Positions 1 through 7,642 of a stretch of 10,001 nt of DNA are shown here, one piece after another (within the stretch, counting starts at the first letter, position 1; every line of letters starts with the position of its first letter). The DNA is taken from the NCBI GenBank assembly GCA_003118195.1, contig BEXV01002863.1, positions 42,446-52,446 on the forward strand. Direction: 5' to 3'. Made by a program: the position numbers and the translations under genes. Origin of the DNA: Hemicentrotus pulcherrimus. Taxonomy: Eukaryota; Echinodermata; Echinoidea; Camarodonta; Strongylocentrotidae. The notes beneath the pieces were generated by a model. It ran no database searches and was not told where the DNA came from. It saw only the letters and a program-made list of their open reading frames with translations.

Positions 1-569
1 AATCATTGAATGTCATTTGAGGCAGGATCAATGTTAAAGAGGTCATATTTGTGCTGCCATTGTTTTGTCATGCATAATTACCCTCGTTCGCTCATTCTAA
101 ATGATCCAATTCTTTATATCTCAGCTACGCTCCTATTAGACATGCACAAGTGTTTGAAAATGATTTTTTTTTCTTTTTTTTTTAAATATCATTTTTTGGT
201 CTCTAATCTCATCTAAATCAACATTTTGATGTATGTTTTTTTTTTTTTCACAATCTCCCACTAGCCATACGTATTTTTACAACTTTAAAACACGTGGAGA
301 TTGATAACTGGAAGGATAGCAGAATTAAAACAGATTTTTGGATATATATTATTCCCTGCAATTTCGGAAGTACATGTATTCATACTCGGCAAAATGAAAT
401 ACATTCTGAATAAATTACTACACAGAGGAAGTTATCAATGAGCCATGTCAGGTGTTTGGTTTGGTCAGTCGATTATTACAACAGAATATAGAATATACCT
501 ATCATTTGAATGCCCAGTGCCCACTTAACATTTAGTTCGACTGCAACGGGGGTATCATTCTATATATCA

Positions 570-700
570 TATACTTCAATTTTCAATTCAATTTCAATTT
601 ATTTTATTTTCACATTCTGATAAAAATCATGATAACAAAAATTTACAATACAAAGTCAATTCAAACAAATAACACAACAAAACAGAAGTATCAAAATATG
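570..700 (-). repeat. Putative minus-strand retroelement 3' tail with TTGAA-type repeat
   Basis: Read on the minus strand, this stretch ends in an AT-rich segment (aatgtgaaaataaaataaa) followed by several TTGAA/TTGAAA units (plus-strand ttcaattcaatttcaattt near 580-600). That resembles the 3' end and short tandem tail of a non-LTR or SINE-type element. No coding part is visible. Boundaries are approximate and no family is assigned. Confidence 0.35.
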
Positions 701-874
701 TGGGGACAAACAAAGGCCACAGGCCTATCAAAGGCTTGTCCCCAAACTATATAAATAATTAAATATAAATTAAGTGGTACAACAGGAAGGTATTGCTGGT
801 ATCTCATATTTGTTCCTTTGTTTATAATCTTATAATGCAGATGCATTAATGTGAACTCCTTTTTTTTGACGAGT

Positions 875-966
875 GCGCCTTGAGCAATTGATTTCAAGTG
901 GATTCGGCGCCATACACAAATCTCAAATATTATTATTATCATCATCATCATCTTCATTATTATTAT
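875..966 (+). repeat. SINE/LINE-like 3' end, copy A, with ATT/ATC tail
   Basis: The body gcgccttgagca...tcaagtgga..cggcgcc runs from 875 to about 911. An AT-rich linker and a trinucleotide tail (ATT then ATC) follow to about 966. It is clearly homologous to copy B at 7517-7588 in the same orientation. Its tail ends within ten bases of the exon 1 acceptor, so it supplies the sequence before that splice site. The core is also self-complementary at its ends (gcgcc / ggcgcc). Confidence 0.65.
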
Positions 967-973
967 ATAACAG

Positions 974-1075
974 GCACACGTGAGAGTGTGGGAGGTACAG
1001 TCTCTCTGCACACACGCCATTCTTGGTCTTGACTTCTTATCAGAAGGCATCGCTTGTCTCAGCTTCTCAAATGAG
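974..1075 (+). CDS. EML: EML-like exon 1 of window (N-terminal propeller blade)
   Basis: This exon has 34 codons, phase 0 at both ends. The acceptor is ataacag at 967-973 and the donor is GAG|gtatac at 1076. It encodes residues 1-34 of the partial product, starting AHVRVWEVQ and ending GIACLSFSNE. This matches the EML pattern of a propeller strand of the type (I/V)R(I/V)WD followed by a G-hG-F segment and then CxxFS. It runs directly in frame into exon 2 (...SFSNE|NDGEW...), which is how the family reads at this point. The exon is short and its acceptor has a poor pyrimidine tract made partly of a repeat tail, so the 5' edge is slightly less certain than the rest. An antisense open frame across it is a shadow. 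Confidence 0.87.
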
Positions 1076-1621
1076 GTATACACAAATTATTGTTATTTTC
1101 CCCAGCATTTATGCTATTTCTGTCGATAAAAATCGAAAACCTTTATTTTGCTTTCTCTTGTCAAACGTTTTTATGTTCAGAGTTAAATTTGGTATATTAA
1201 AAGTCTGAAATTTGTTATGGTATGATTTTTTTTTTGTACGGGTGAGCCTGTTGACAGTTTTGTCAAACACCTTATTTCTCTCTTTGCTTTCAAAATATTC
1301 GCGGTGTTGTATTTACACTGAATAAATACTAATGAAACAAACCCCGGAGCCTTTTATTAGAAAACGAATCATGTTCTCTGATGATGACCTTTCACCTTTA
1401 AAGCCCCACTGCACTACTTCTAGCTACTTGCGCCCTCTGATGCCTAATCGGTGCATGTTGGTCCCCGTGATCCTCTTTTTCTTATGTTAATTGAGAGCTG
1501 ATTTGAAGAGATAACCACCTGTCAGGCTGTCAGTGATCTTGCAGGGAGGTCTAATCCCCATGGCCAAACTAGTGCAGACGGGTTTTAATGCTTTATATTC
1601 GATTTATTTTTGTTTTGACAG
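1076..1621. other. Intron between exons 1 and 2
   Basis: This 546-bp AT-rich intron is flanked by GT and AG. It holds T-runs at 1226-1235 and a 6-bp stem inverted pair (ttgaca 1251-1256, tgtcaa 1261-1266). I see no coding island, mobile element or RNA gene in it. Confidence 0.8.
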
Positions 1622-1717
1622 AACGATGGAGAATGGCTGATGGCGGTCGATCAGGGCAATGATCACGTGATCAGTGTATGGCAATGGAAAGAAGATTGCA
1701 TTTACTCGAAGTCAAGC
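1622..1717 (+). CDS. EML: EML-like exon 2 of window (AVDxGNDHVISVWQW blade)
   Basis: This exon has 32 codons, phase 0 to phase 0. The acceptor is tttgacag ending at 1621, and the donor AGC|gtgagt at 1718 is a near-perfect consensus. It encodes residues 35-66: NDGEWLMAVDQGNDHVISVW then QWKEDCIYSKSS. The core corresponds to the EML signature (C/M)AVDxSNDHxLSVWDW, including the His and Trp that define a WD strand. The family's Asp after the Trp is Gln here. Flanking introns are 546 bp upstream and 1,086 bp to exon 3 downstream, the latter interrupted by the candidate microexon. Confidence 0.95.
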
Positions 1718-2514
1718 GTGAGTCAGCTTAGAGAAAAAAAAATAACTTCATTGTCAAAACAAATGACATTTGAAGAAGAAAAAAAATGATAATCATTTTA
1801 CAATTCTCGCACTAATCGTTTATGTATGGCATTGTGTATTCACCCCTGCCTATTATACTCTGATTATGATTAAAAATGAAAAATTAGCTTTTCCTTATGC
1901 ATCCTGTAACTCATGACTCACTCTCTCTTTCTATTTTTGCTTCTGTTCTATCCACCTCCTCTGCCTACATATGGTCCTCTTTTACTCTCTCTCTCTGTCG
2001 ATTGTTATGATCCTATTTCGCAATAAACCATTTCCGAAACTCTCTTGTTTATGATTATCCCTTTTCTTAAATTGATTTCTTCTTCTTCCTTTTGAGTACA
2101 GACCTCTTTTTACAGAGTATTATCGTACTATACTGGGGGTGTGTGCAGGTGGACCACTACAGACGTACACCAGTAAAAATCGAATTTCAGAATGGACTAT
2201 AAATACTTAATTTGAATTTCAATTACATTTGTCTGAAACTTCCCATCAACTCGTAAGCATTGCGAGATTAATTTATGCGCAAGTCAACCACTATGTTTTT
2301 ACTCGGAAAAGTTATGAAGTACCAGTATTATATTATATTAAAGTTATTGCAAATAAAGGTTTCTGACATCACTTTGTATGGATTCGTTCATAAGAATAAA
2401 AGTTCTATAATATAGCCTGACTTCACTCGTAAAAGAAGTCTTAAATTTGAAGAAGAACGTGTTGGGATTGCTTGTAAACTGAATAACAACCCCATAATAT
2501 TATCCCTTTCACAG
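1718..2514. other. Intron segment between exon 2 and the candidate microexon
   Basis: This stretch is AT-rich. The part at about 1918-1997 is pyrimidine-dominated with several CT runs, and another CT/TTC-rich patch lies at 2039-2095. No element ends or open coding stretch are recognised. The remaining intron, 2548-2803, is similarly unremarkable and ends in a pyrimidine-rich acceptor tract. Confidence 0.7.
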
Positions 2515-2547
2515 GATTACACGTTATACGATGCTGCATCAAACCAG
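2515..2547 (+). CDS. Candidate 33-nt in-frame microexon (11 residues), possibly alternative
   Basis: A strong acceptor (ccctttcacag ending at 2514) and a good donor (CAG|gtatgt at 2548) enclose 33 nt that read DYTLYDAASNQ in the frame of exons 2 and 3. Both boundaries are phase 0, so it can be included or skipped without frameshift. Joining exon 2 directly to exon 3 already reproduces the usual EML spacing between the blade ending VWQWKED and the next strand AVVCGAFHP. The microexon would therefore add a surface-loop insertion of 11 residues with two tyrosines. No family resemblance supports the sequence itself, so it may be a cassette exon or a chance pairing of splice-like sites. Confidence 0.3.
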
Positions 2548-2803
2548 GTATGTTATCAATACTCTTAAAGTGGTATTTTGCTTCTTTTACCGAAAGTACA
2601 TTTAGCCACATTTTGTTTTCTTTCCAAAATGTTAAATTGAAACAAATCTAAAGAAATACATTCATGAAAGAAAATACTTTATATCGCACATTATTTCTAT
2701 CTAGACATGTGAAATGGTCTCGCTATGTTTCCATAGGCAGCAACCTTCGTACAAACAATGATAATTCATGTTTCCCTGTTGTTGTTTTCTTCTCTTACCC
2801 AAG

Positions 2804-2944
2804 GCGAGTTCAGATGCTGTCGTGTGTGGCGCATTCCATCCTTTTGATGACACGACGATGGTGACGGCTGGAAGACAACATCTCTACTTCTGGACCCTGA
2901 CTGATAATCGACTGGTCAGAGATAAGAGGAGTGGAACGTGGGAT
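2804..2944 (+). CDS. EML: EML-like exon 3 of window (GAFHP...HLYFWTL blade)
   Basis: This exon has 47 codons, phase 0 to phase 0. The acceptor is tcttacccaag ending at 2803 and the donor GAT|gtacgt is at 2945. It encodes residues 67-113. The segment CGAFHPFDDTTMVTAGRQHL followed by YFWTLTD matches the EML blade with FHP, a small hydrophobic strand ending (C/A)G(K/R)xHL and YFW. The tail RDKRSGTW corresponds to the basic KKQG(L/I)F linker before EKPxF. Reading on past the donor would give a Glu-rich stretch that stops at 3062-3064. That readthrough is intronic repeat, not protein. Confidence 0.97.
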
Positions 2945-2952
2945 GTACGTAT

Positions 2953-3350
2953 TGAGGAGGAAGAGGAGGAAAAGAAGGAGGAGGGGGAGGAAGAGGAAGA
3001 GGAGGAGGACGGGGAGGGGGAAGGAGGAGGAGGGAGAAGAAGGGGAGGTGAGGGGAAAGGATGAGGTGGAAGGATGAGAAGGAGGAAGAGAAGGAGGAGG
3101 AGGAAGAGGAGGAGAGGGTGAGGATGAGGATAGTGAGGGGAAAGGATGAGGTGGAAGGATGAGAAGGAGGAGGAGAAGGAGGAGGAGGAGGAAGAAGAGG
3201 AGGAGGAGGGGGCATGAGGAGGACGGCGAGGGGAAGGAGGAGGATAGAGAAGGAGGAGGAGGGAAGGTAAAGGGATGAAGGAAGATAAGATGGATTTGGA
3301 GGAGTAGGTGGTGATCAAGGATCGAGGAGGAGGAAGAGGGTGAGGGGAGA
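2953..3350 (+). repeat. ~400-bp purine-rich (GGA/GAG)n tract with an 85-bp internal duplication
   Basis: Directly after the exon 3 donor, the plus strand is almost entirely G and A for about 400 bases, in GAG, GGA and GAAGGA units. A block beginning gtgaggggaaaggatgaggt occurs at 3048 and again at 3133 (39 matching bases), giving an 85-bp period. Part of it (3095-3133) is also found at 6701-6739. Open frames here on either strand (Glu-rich forward, Ser/Pro/Leu-rich reverse) are low-complexity artefacts. Confidence 0.9.
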
Positions 3351-3383
3351 ATGATAACAATGAGGAGGCGCTTAATTATGGCA

Positions 3384-3575
3384 ATGATGACCATGATAAT
3401 AATGATGATGATGATGATGATGAAGATAAAGATTGTCGACATTGATTTGAGTAAAATCGAAGGGTGTGCGGATAAACAAAGACACCAATATGATTATGAT
3501 GAGGATAATGATAATGGTGGTGATAAAGATGACGAGGAGTATGTTAATGATGATGCTGTTGATGATGACAACAAT
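3384..3575 (+). repeat. Imperfect (GAT/ATG)n microsatellite
   Basis: A purer run lies at 3400-3426 and a degenerate continuation at about 3490-3575, forming the 3' part of the intron before exon 4. The frame is open and in register with exon 4, giving an Asp-rich reading. Family comparison and the strong acceptor at 3596 argue this is intron. Confidence 0.85.
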
Positions 3576-3596
3576 ATTTTTCCCTTTTTTATGCAG

Positions 3597-3693
3597 GGTG
3601 AGAAACCAGCGTTTGTGACCTGTATCGAGTTTTCACACACAGGGGATGTACTGACGGGAGACTCTAACGGAAGCATTACGGTCTGGGAAAAAG
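3597..3693 (+). CDS. EML: EML-like exon 4 of window (EKPAFV...LTGDSNGSITVW blade)
   Basis: This exon is 97 nt, starting phase 0 after tttttatgcag (ending 3596) and ending with the first base of a split codon before AAG|gtcagt at 3694. It encodes residues 114-145, plus the G of an Asp codon completed in exon 5. GEKPAFVTCIEFSHTGDVLT followed by GDSNGSITVWEKG is one of the clearest EML signatures in the window: (E)KPxFVxC, the (I/L)TGDSxG turn and the (I/L)xVW strand. The frame stays open upstream to 3351 through GAT repeats, but that part is intron by comparison with the family. Confidence 0.97.
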
Positions 3694-4908
3694 GTCAGTT
3701 AGAACCTTAAATAAAATTATATGACCGGGCTGAGTCTATTTTTTCTAACCTAGCCATATCCTAGCGCTGCATATTAAATTTTGAATATATATAAATAATT
3801 GCGTTAGTACGGTCTGAAGGAGATCAAAATTAAATCGGCCAGATTCTGGACAAACCAGTATGTAGCAATGAATATGGACAAGTTACGACCAGGGTAGTCT
3901 TTCGTTTACGGTAAGCCCCCTGATTTTCTCGCAATGTCATTTATTTTAAGAAAACATAGCTTTACACTTGTAATTTTTGAAAGAAATCTCATTATTTGAT
4001 AAATTATTGCATCAGATTATGTGTGCGTGCATGACGTGTAGGTTCCAATTGAGCCAATCACATGCAGCAGTAGGATGGCTAGGTTAGTGGGGGAAGGACG
4101 CAACCGGGCTCTCCCATTGGTAGCACTTTCCACGAGGCAGTCTCTCTCGAATCCCGTCCACCTTCTCGTCAATCGTGACCCACTTTGCAACTACACCGTC
4201 GGTTTCAGTTTCTCACAAAAATATATTGTGCAACGCGGATCACTAACTTATTTCATCTCTCTACTTAAAATAAGTCCTGGAAAAAAAGCTAAAAAAGTGA
4301 TACTTACCATAATTTTGAAGGTGACATAAAACTGTAGAGACAGTTACAAAACATCATCTTCCTCAGTGGCAGCTCAACACGGAGTGTGGTACATAACGCA
4401 TGGACAAAACAATCATAATAATAATAATCTTCCCTCTACAGTTTAAGAGGGATGAAGTAAAAACGCAATTTCGCTACAATGGGGAAAGGATGGGAGCGTG
4501 CAAAGAAGGTGTTTTTTTTAAAGGACGCGAAAAGGCGCTGCTTTCCTCTAAAAAAAAAATAACAATACGATTTTATCGTACTAGGTACGGATGAAAATAA
4601 TGTAAAGCGCTTTGCAACGAAATATTAAGCAACAAACAAATGTTACTTTTGTTATTATTTTCATAAAAAAAGATAAAACACAATACGATATTGGCTATCA
4701 AAAATACGATATCCCGTCTTCTTTTTTTGTTTTTTCTTCTTCTTTTCTTTTTGCATAAAATTTCCGTTGACACTTTATGGCCCTTATTTTCATCTGATGT
4801 TGTGCTATATTAATAATATGGCACATATTAATGCATGTCACATTCTTTGATTTGGTTTGTATATATCTTCTTGTATCCATATCGTATTGCTATGGTGTTT
4901 CTAAACAG
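3694..4908. other. Largest intron, between exons 4 and 5
   Basis: This 1,215-bp intron is AT-rich for most of its length. A less AT-rich patch lies at about 4020-4220, containing a weak tRNA-like stretch (listed separately) and an open frame without family resemblance. A TTC/T-rich run lies at about 4718-4752. A segment near 4600 (gtaaagcgctttg) hints at another short-repeat remnant, but too little is left to call it. No EML-like coding island is visible. Confidence 0.7.
4104..4160 (+). repeat. Weak tRNA-like stretch, possible tRNA-derived SINE remnant
   Basis: The segment gggctctcccattggtagc at 4106-4124 resembles a pol III A box / D arm. The segment ctcgaatcccg at 4146-4156 resembles a B box / T loop, about 30 bases later. 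I cannot build a full cloverleaf, and several expected positions are wrong, so this is not called as a tRNA gene. It could be a decayed tRNA-derived SINE head or chance. Confidence 0.22.
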
Positions 4909-5081
4909 ATACGGATTTCACATTCAAACTGCGCTACATGGTCCAGCATGCTCACGAGCGCAGTGTATTCGCCCTCTGCATGCTGGACGATGGGACCCTG
5001 TTGTCTGGTGGTGGCCTGGATAGGAGGTTGCTGGCTTGGGACTCTCACAGCGGTTACACATCATCTAAGGTTGAAAGATTG
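4909..5081 (+). CDS. EML: EML-like exon 5 of window (AHERSVFALCML...SGGGLDRRLLAW blade)
   Basis: This is the longest exon, 173 nt. The acceptor is tttctaaacag ending at 4908; the first codon is G|AT (Asp), split with exon 4; the exon ends in phase 0 at TTG|gtgagt (5082). It encodes residues 146-203. It contains QHAHERSVFALCMLDDGTLL then SGGGLDRRLLAWDS, the EML blade with AH(E/D)xx(V/I)FALC, the GTL(V/L)SGGGxDR turn and a Trp-Asp strand end. It carries a normal WD dipeptide. Two other open frames overlap this exon but are out of register and end soon after it. Confidence 0.97.
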
Positions 5082-5095
5082 GTGAGTATATATAC

Positions 5096-5150
5096 ACAGG
5101 GGCGGACCTAGAACTGTGTAGTAAGAGGGGGAGGAGAGGGATGGGGATTT
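5096..5150 (+). mobile_element. Fragment resembling the left end of the 8197 element
   Basis: The segment acaggggcggacctagaact, then tgtgtagtaagaggggg, parallels acaggagtggacccatgatt, tgtaagcaaagggggg at 8196-8235. It starts 15 bases after the exon 5 donor. A matching right end was not found, and a GA microsatellite follows, so this looks like a decayed or truncated copy. Confidence 0.4.
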
Positions 5151-5199
5151 TAATCATCTGAGAAGTAGGAAACAGATATAGATAGGTAAATATAAATAA

Positions 5200-5293
5200 A
5201 GAGAGAGAGAGAAAAAGAAAGAGAGAGAGAGAGGGAGAGGAGAAAGAGGGAGATAGAGAAAGAAAGAGAGAGGAAGAAGTGGAGAGAGGGGGA
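5200..5293 (+). repeat. (GA)n-rich microsatellite
   Basis: This is an imperfect GA/GGA/GAAA array on the plus strand inside the intron between exons 5 and 6. It gives Ser/Leu/Phe-rich reverse open frames that are not genes. Confidence 0.9.
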
Positions 5294-5425
5294 AATGATG
5301 TGAATGCATGGTTAGGAGTAGCAATGAAGAAAGTGATACTATATACGTCATGAAAGTTACGTGACGTCGACATTCGCGGATAATGTCAAATTCCCCTTTA
5401 ACGTCTTTTTCTCATTTTATTACAG

Positions 5426-5563
5426 TTTCCAGAAAATGCTGGTGGTATCAGGACCATCGCTCCCCTGAATCCCGGTAGTCCAGACGGTCTAATTGCCATA
5501 GGGACGACCCGGAACCACATCATGGAGGGGTCACTCCAGACTAAGTTCAAATACGTGCTACAG
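5426..5563 (+). CDS. EML: EML-like exon 6 of window (GGIRTIAP...IAIGTTRN blade)
   Basis: This exon has 46 codons, phase 0 to phase 0. The acceptor is ttattacag ending at 5425 and the donor CAG|gtattg is at 5564. It encodes residues 204-249. It begins FPENAGGIRTIAPL and contains LIAIGTTRNHIMEGSL, matching the EML strands G(P/T)(I/V)R(T/A)(I/V)AE and (L/I)(V/I)GT(T/S)(R/K)N followed by a degenerate, Trp-less GxL strand. In the EML family this is close to the last blade of the N-terminal propeller, where the WD dipeptide is normally missing too. Here a GSPDG turn replaces the usual GKGD-type turn. Confidence 0.96.
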
Positions 5564-6030
5564 GTATTGACATCAATATTCGAAGATTTATTATCATCTA
5601 TTTGAATATCTAGCATTTAAAAAGCCTTTCGGTAACATATGGGAACGTTTTGTTTGATTTTTTGCATTACGCTCGTTGACAATTATTACAAAGAAACAGT
5701 TTGTTCAGAATGACAATTATCACAAAGAAACAGTTTGTTCAGAATATTTGTTAAAATATTAATGCCAAACCTGTATATCTAGAATACAATTACCTATGTT
5801 CAGTGTTGCTTATTTTGTATCGGTGTGATTTAAGGTGATTTACGGTGTAATGTTAAAAAGTGCATAATTCATCTGTCATCATAGTTATTTCGCAACTCAT
5901 CTCACACAATATATTTTAATGATGCAACGCTTTAAGCGTCCCAAATCATTATTATTTAACATATTTCAAGAATGAAAATGATTTCTATTAATTTGAAACA
6001 ATTTCGTGTTTTTTTCCCTTCTATTTAAAG
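5564..6030. other. Intron between exons 6 and 7
   Basis: This 467-bp AT-rich intron contains an exact-looking 34-bp direct duplication (listed separately). Otherwise nothing is recognised. Confidence 0.8.
5678..5745 (+). repeat. 34-bp tandem duplication, two copies
   Basis: A unit starting gacaattattacaaagaaac at 5678 is repeated immediately at 5712. The two copies differ at a single base (t/c at unit position 10). Near identity suggests a recent local duplication. Confidence 0.95.
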
Positions 6031-6162
6031 GGTCACAGTGAAGAGCTTTGGTCGTTGGCGGCGCATCCAACCAAACCGGTGTTTGCAACGGCAGGTTATG
6101 ATCAGCACGTCATCAGCTGGAGGGCTGACGTCCACCGCTGTTCGTGGAAAGTCCATGTTGAG
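6031..6162 (+). CDS. EML: EML-like exon 7 of window (GHSEELWSLAAHP, start of C-terminal propeller)
   Basis: This exon has 44 codons, phase 0 to phase 0. The acceptor is tatttaaag ending at 6030 and the donor GAG|gtaaat is at 6163. It encodes residues 250-293. GHSEELWSLAAHPTKPVF matches the strongly conserved EML motif GHT(D/E)ELWGLxxHP. ATAGYDQHVISWRADVHR follows, the (T/A)xGxDxxxxxW strand. A GH...W unit here is a textbook WD-repeat start. By position in the family it opens the C-terminal propeller; that blade assignment is inferred, not modelled. Confidence 0.97.
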
Positions 6163-6514
6163 GTAAATTCAAACAAACGATCAAACAAACACAAAAACTA
6201 TCTAAACAAATGAAACCGATTCAGCGAACGAACACGAGCACGAACGCACGCACAAACGAACGAACACACATAGGTACTTCCGAGCTAACTTGACCCAGCG
6301 ACAATACAAACTCGACAAAGAATCAAGGGCGAAAGATTGGAAAAATATTACCATTACAGTATGTTATTACAATACTGTAAATTACATCTACACTTCTATT
6401 ATATATTACCAGATATCGTTGTCTTCCCCCTTTTTCATCTTTTGTTATCTTTAGGAAATGGGGATATATAATATTCTTTTATTTTTGTTCCTAAAATTAT
6501 GGTGCGTCCCACAG
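6163..6514. other. Intron between exons 7 and 8, with AAAC/AACG-type simple repeat
   Basis: This is a 352-bp intron. Its first 105 bases are an A/C-rich degenerate tetranucleotide array (caaa, cgaa, acga units, about 6168-6268). The rest is AT-rich with no feature. A methionine-started open frame at 6458 merely runs from intron into exon 8. Confidence 0.75.
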
Positions 6515-6674
6515 AAATGCTGCGTGTGTTGTGCGTTTAGCCAACCATCGGGAAACGTGTTAGCTGTAGGCACGACAGGAGGGCGCTTTATGATACACAG
6601 CTCAGAAGACGGTTTGCACATCACCTCGGTACAGCTTGGCAAAGAACAGATAGATGTCATCCAGTACTCATCAG
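6515..6674 (+). CDS. EML: EML-like exon 8 of window (CAFSQPSG...LAVGTTGGRF blade)
   Basis: This exon is 160 nt, starting phase 0 after gtcccacag (ending 6514) and ending one base into a codon at CAG|gtaaga (6675). It encodes residues 294-346. KCCVCCAFSQPSGNVLAVG then TTGGRFMIHSS aligns with the EML blade xx(C/S)A(D/G)FHPSGxVVA(V/I)GTxxGRWFV(F/L)D. The family Trp after GR is Phe, and the following Asp is absent. EQIDVIQYSS replaces EQLSVMRYSxDG. The start is extra Cys-rich (four Cys in the first six residues). Open frame continues about 50 nt on either side but is intron. Confidence 0.95.
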
Positions 6675-6680
6675 GTAAGA

Positions 6681-7150
6681 TGGTGATGAGGAGGATGAAA
6701 AGGAGGAGGAAGAGGAGGAGAGGGTGAGGATGAGGATAGCGATAATGATGATGATGTTGATGACGGTGGTGATTATGATTATGATGATGATGATGATGAT
6801 AGCAATAGTGGTGATGTTGATGATGATGAGGATGGTTTAGATGGTAATGACGATGATGATTATGATGATGATGATGGTGATGATGATTATGATGATGAGA
6901 ATGAAAATAACGTTGGTTGGGATGATTATGATGATAGCAGTGGTGGTGGTTTTGATAATGATGATTATTTTGATGATGTAGCTCTTACTGATGATGATTA
7001 TGATGATGATGATGATGGTGATAGTGATGATAGCGGTGATAGCTATGTCGAGGATGAGGATGATGATAATTGATGATGATGTTGGTAGTGATGTTGATGA
7101 TGATGGTGATGGTGAGGATACTGACGATGTTAGTGGTGTTAGTGGTGAAT
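6681..7150 (+). repeat. Long imperfect GAT/GAG array in the intron after exon 8
   Basis: It begins with GAG/GGA-rich sequence (6681-6735), continues as about 400 bases of degenerate (GAT)n with GGT and TAT variants, and fades into GGT/AAT-rich sequence by about 7150-7270. It starts about six bases after the exon 8 donor. The bases 6701-6739 match 3095-3133 exactly. Reverse open frames here (Ile/Thr/His-rich) are artefacts. Confidence 0.9.
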
Positions 7151-7516
7151 GGTAATAATGAGGTGGTTGTGCCGGTGATGACGTTGGTCCTGGTAAGAAT
7201 GATAATGATTAGGTAAATGGTAATGCAGAGGAGGAGAATGAGAAAAATGGTGGTGCTAGTGGTGATAATGATAAACATCTTGATCATGACAATCATGATG
7301 GCGTTCTTCTTGATAGAAAGAACACACACTTACAATTAAGACAAATTAAACCTTATCTTTCGAGGTATCAATTCATGACAGACCTACTTATACCGTGAAT
7401 CTTCAATTCAATATCAGATTAATATGCAAATTTGAACAAAATACAATAAGTACCTTCCTATCGCACTTTGTATAAATGTATCATGTACCGTATGTATTTC
7501 ATCTTTTGCACAAGCT

Positions 7517-7588
7517 GCGCCTTGAGCATTTGACTGTCAAGTGGATTTGGCGCATTATAAATCATATGTATTATTATTATTATTATTA
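7517..7588 (+). repeat. SINE/LINE-like 3' end, copy B, with (ATT)n tail
   Basis: The segment gcgccttgagcatttgactg, then tcaagtggatttggcgc and an ATTATT tail, is homologous to copy A at 875-966 in the same orientation. The tail ends about 55 bases before the exon 9 acceptor. The 5' limit of the element is not clear and could reach back towards 7440. Confidence 0.65.
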
Positions 7589-7642
7589 AAATAACACCAC
7601 TTGCGGTAATATATATCTCCTTGGTTTTGTTTTTATCCATAG

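Larger units (their letters stand above)
1..973. other. Intron (3' part) upstream of exon 1
   Basis: This stretch is AT-rich with T-runs near 165-183 and 235-250, and no coding island resembling EML. An open frame at 10-216 is a low-complexity shadow. From about 570 it contains repeat-derived DNA (listed separately) and a short inverted pair, tggggacaa at 701-709 with ttgtcccca at 736-744. The HELP motif and first propeller blades expected upstream are not here. Confidence 0.7.

Noticed and set aside
691..1083. 130-residue minus-strand frame opposite exon 1
   Set aside because: It crosses repeat DNA and the antisense of a well supported exon, with a low-complexity Met/Ile run.
2768..3064. 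98-residue plus-strand frame ending in a Glu-rich tail
   Set aside because: It is exon 3 plus intron on both sides. The Glu-rich tail is repeat readthrough past a good donor.
2810..3442. 210-residue minus-strand open frame, and nested 158- and 99-residue ones, rich in Ser/Pro/Leu
   Set aside because: They are translations of the purine tract's complementary strand and overlap exon 3 antisense. No domain or splice logic supports them.
3351..3710. 119-residue plus-strand open frame with an Asp-rich start
   Set aside because: Only 3597-3693 is coding (exon 4). The upstream part is GAT repeat in the intron, and a strong acceptor sits at 3595-3596.
4104..4160. Considered as a functional tRNA gene
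   Set aside because: No complete acceptor stem or anticodon arm can be paired; kept only as a weak SINE-like hint.
4831..5085. Two plus-strand frames (84 and 62 residues) over exon 5
   Set aside because: They are in different registers from the EML frame and show no family resemblance.
6458..6727. 89-residue plus-strand frame with its own Met, overlapping exon 8
   Set aside because: The N-terminal part is intron before the acceptor at 6513-6514 and the tail is GAG repeat. EML comparison supports only 6515-6674.
6985..7329. 114-residue minus-strand Ile/Thr/His-rich frame
   Set aside because: It is a translation of GAT/GGT repeat complement with no conserved features.
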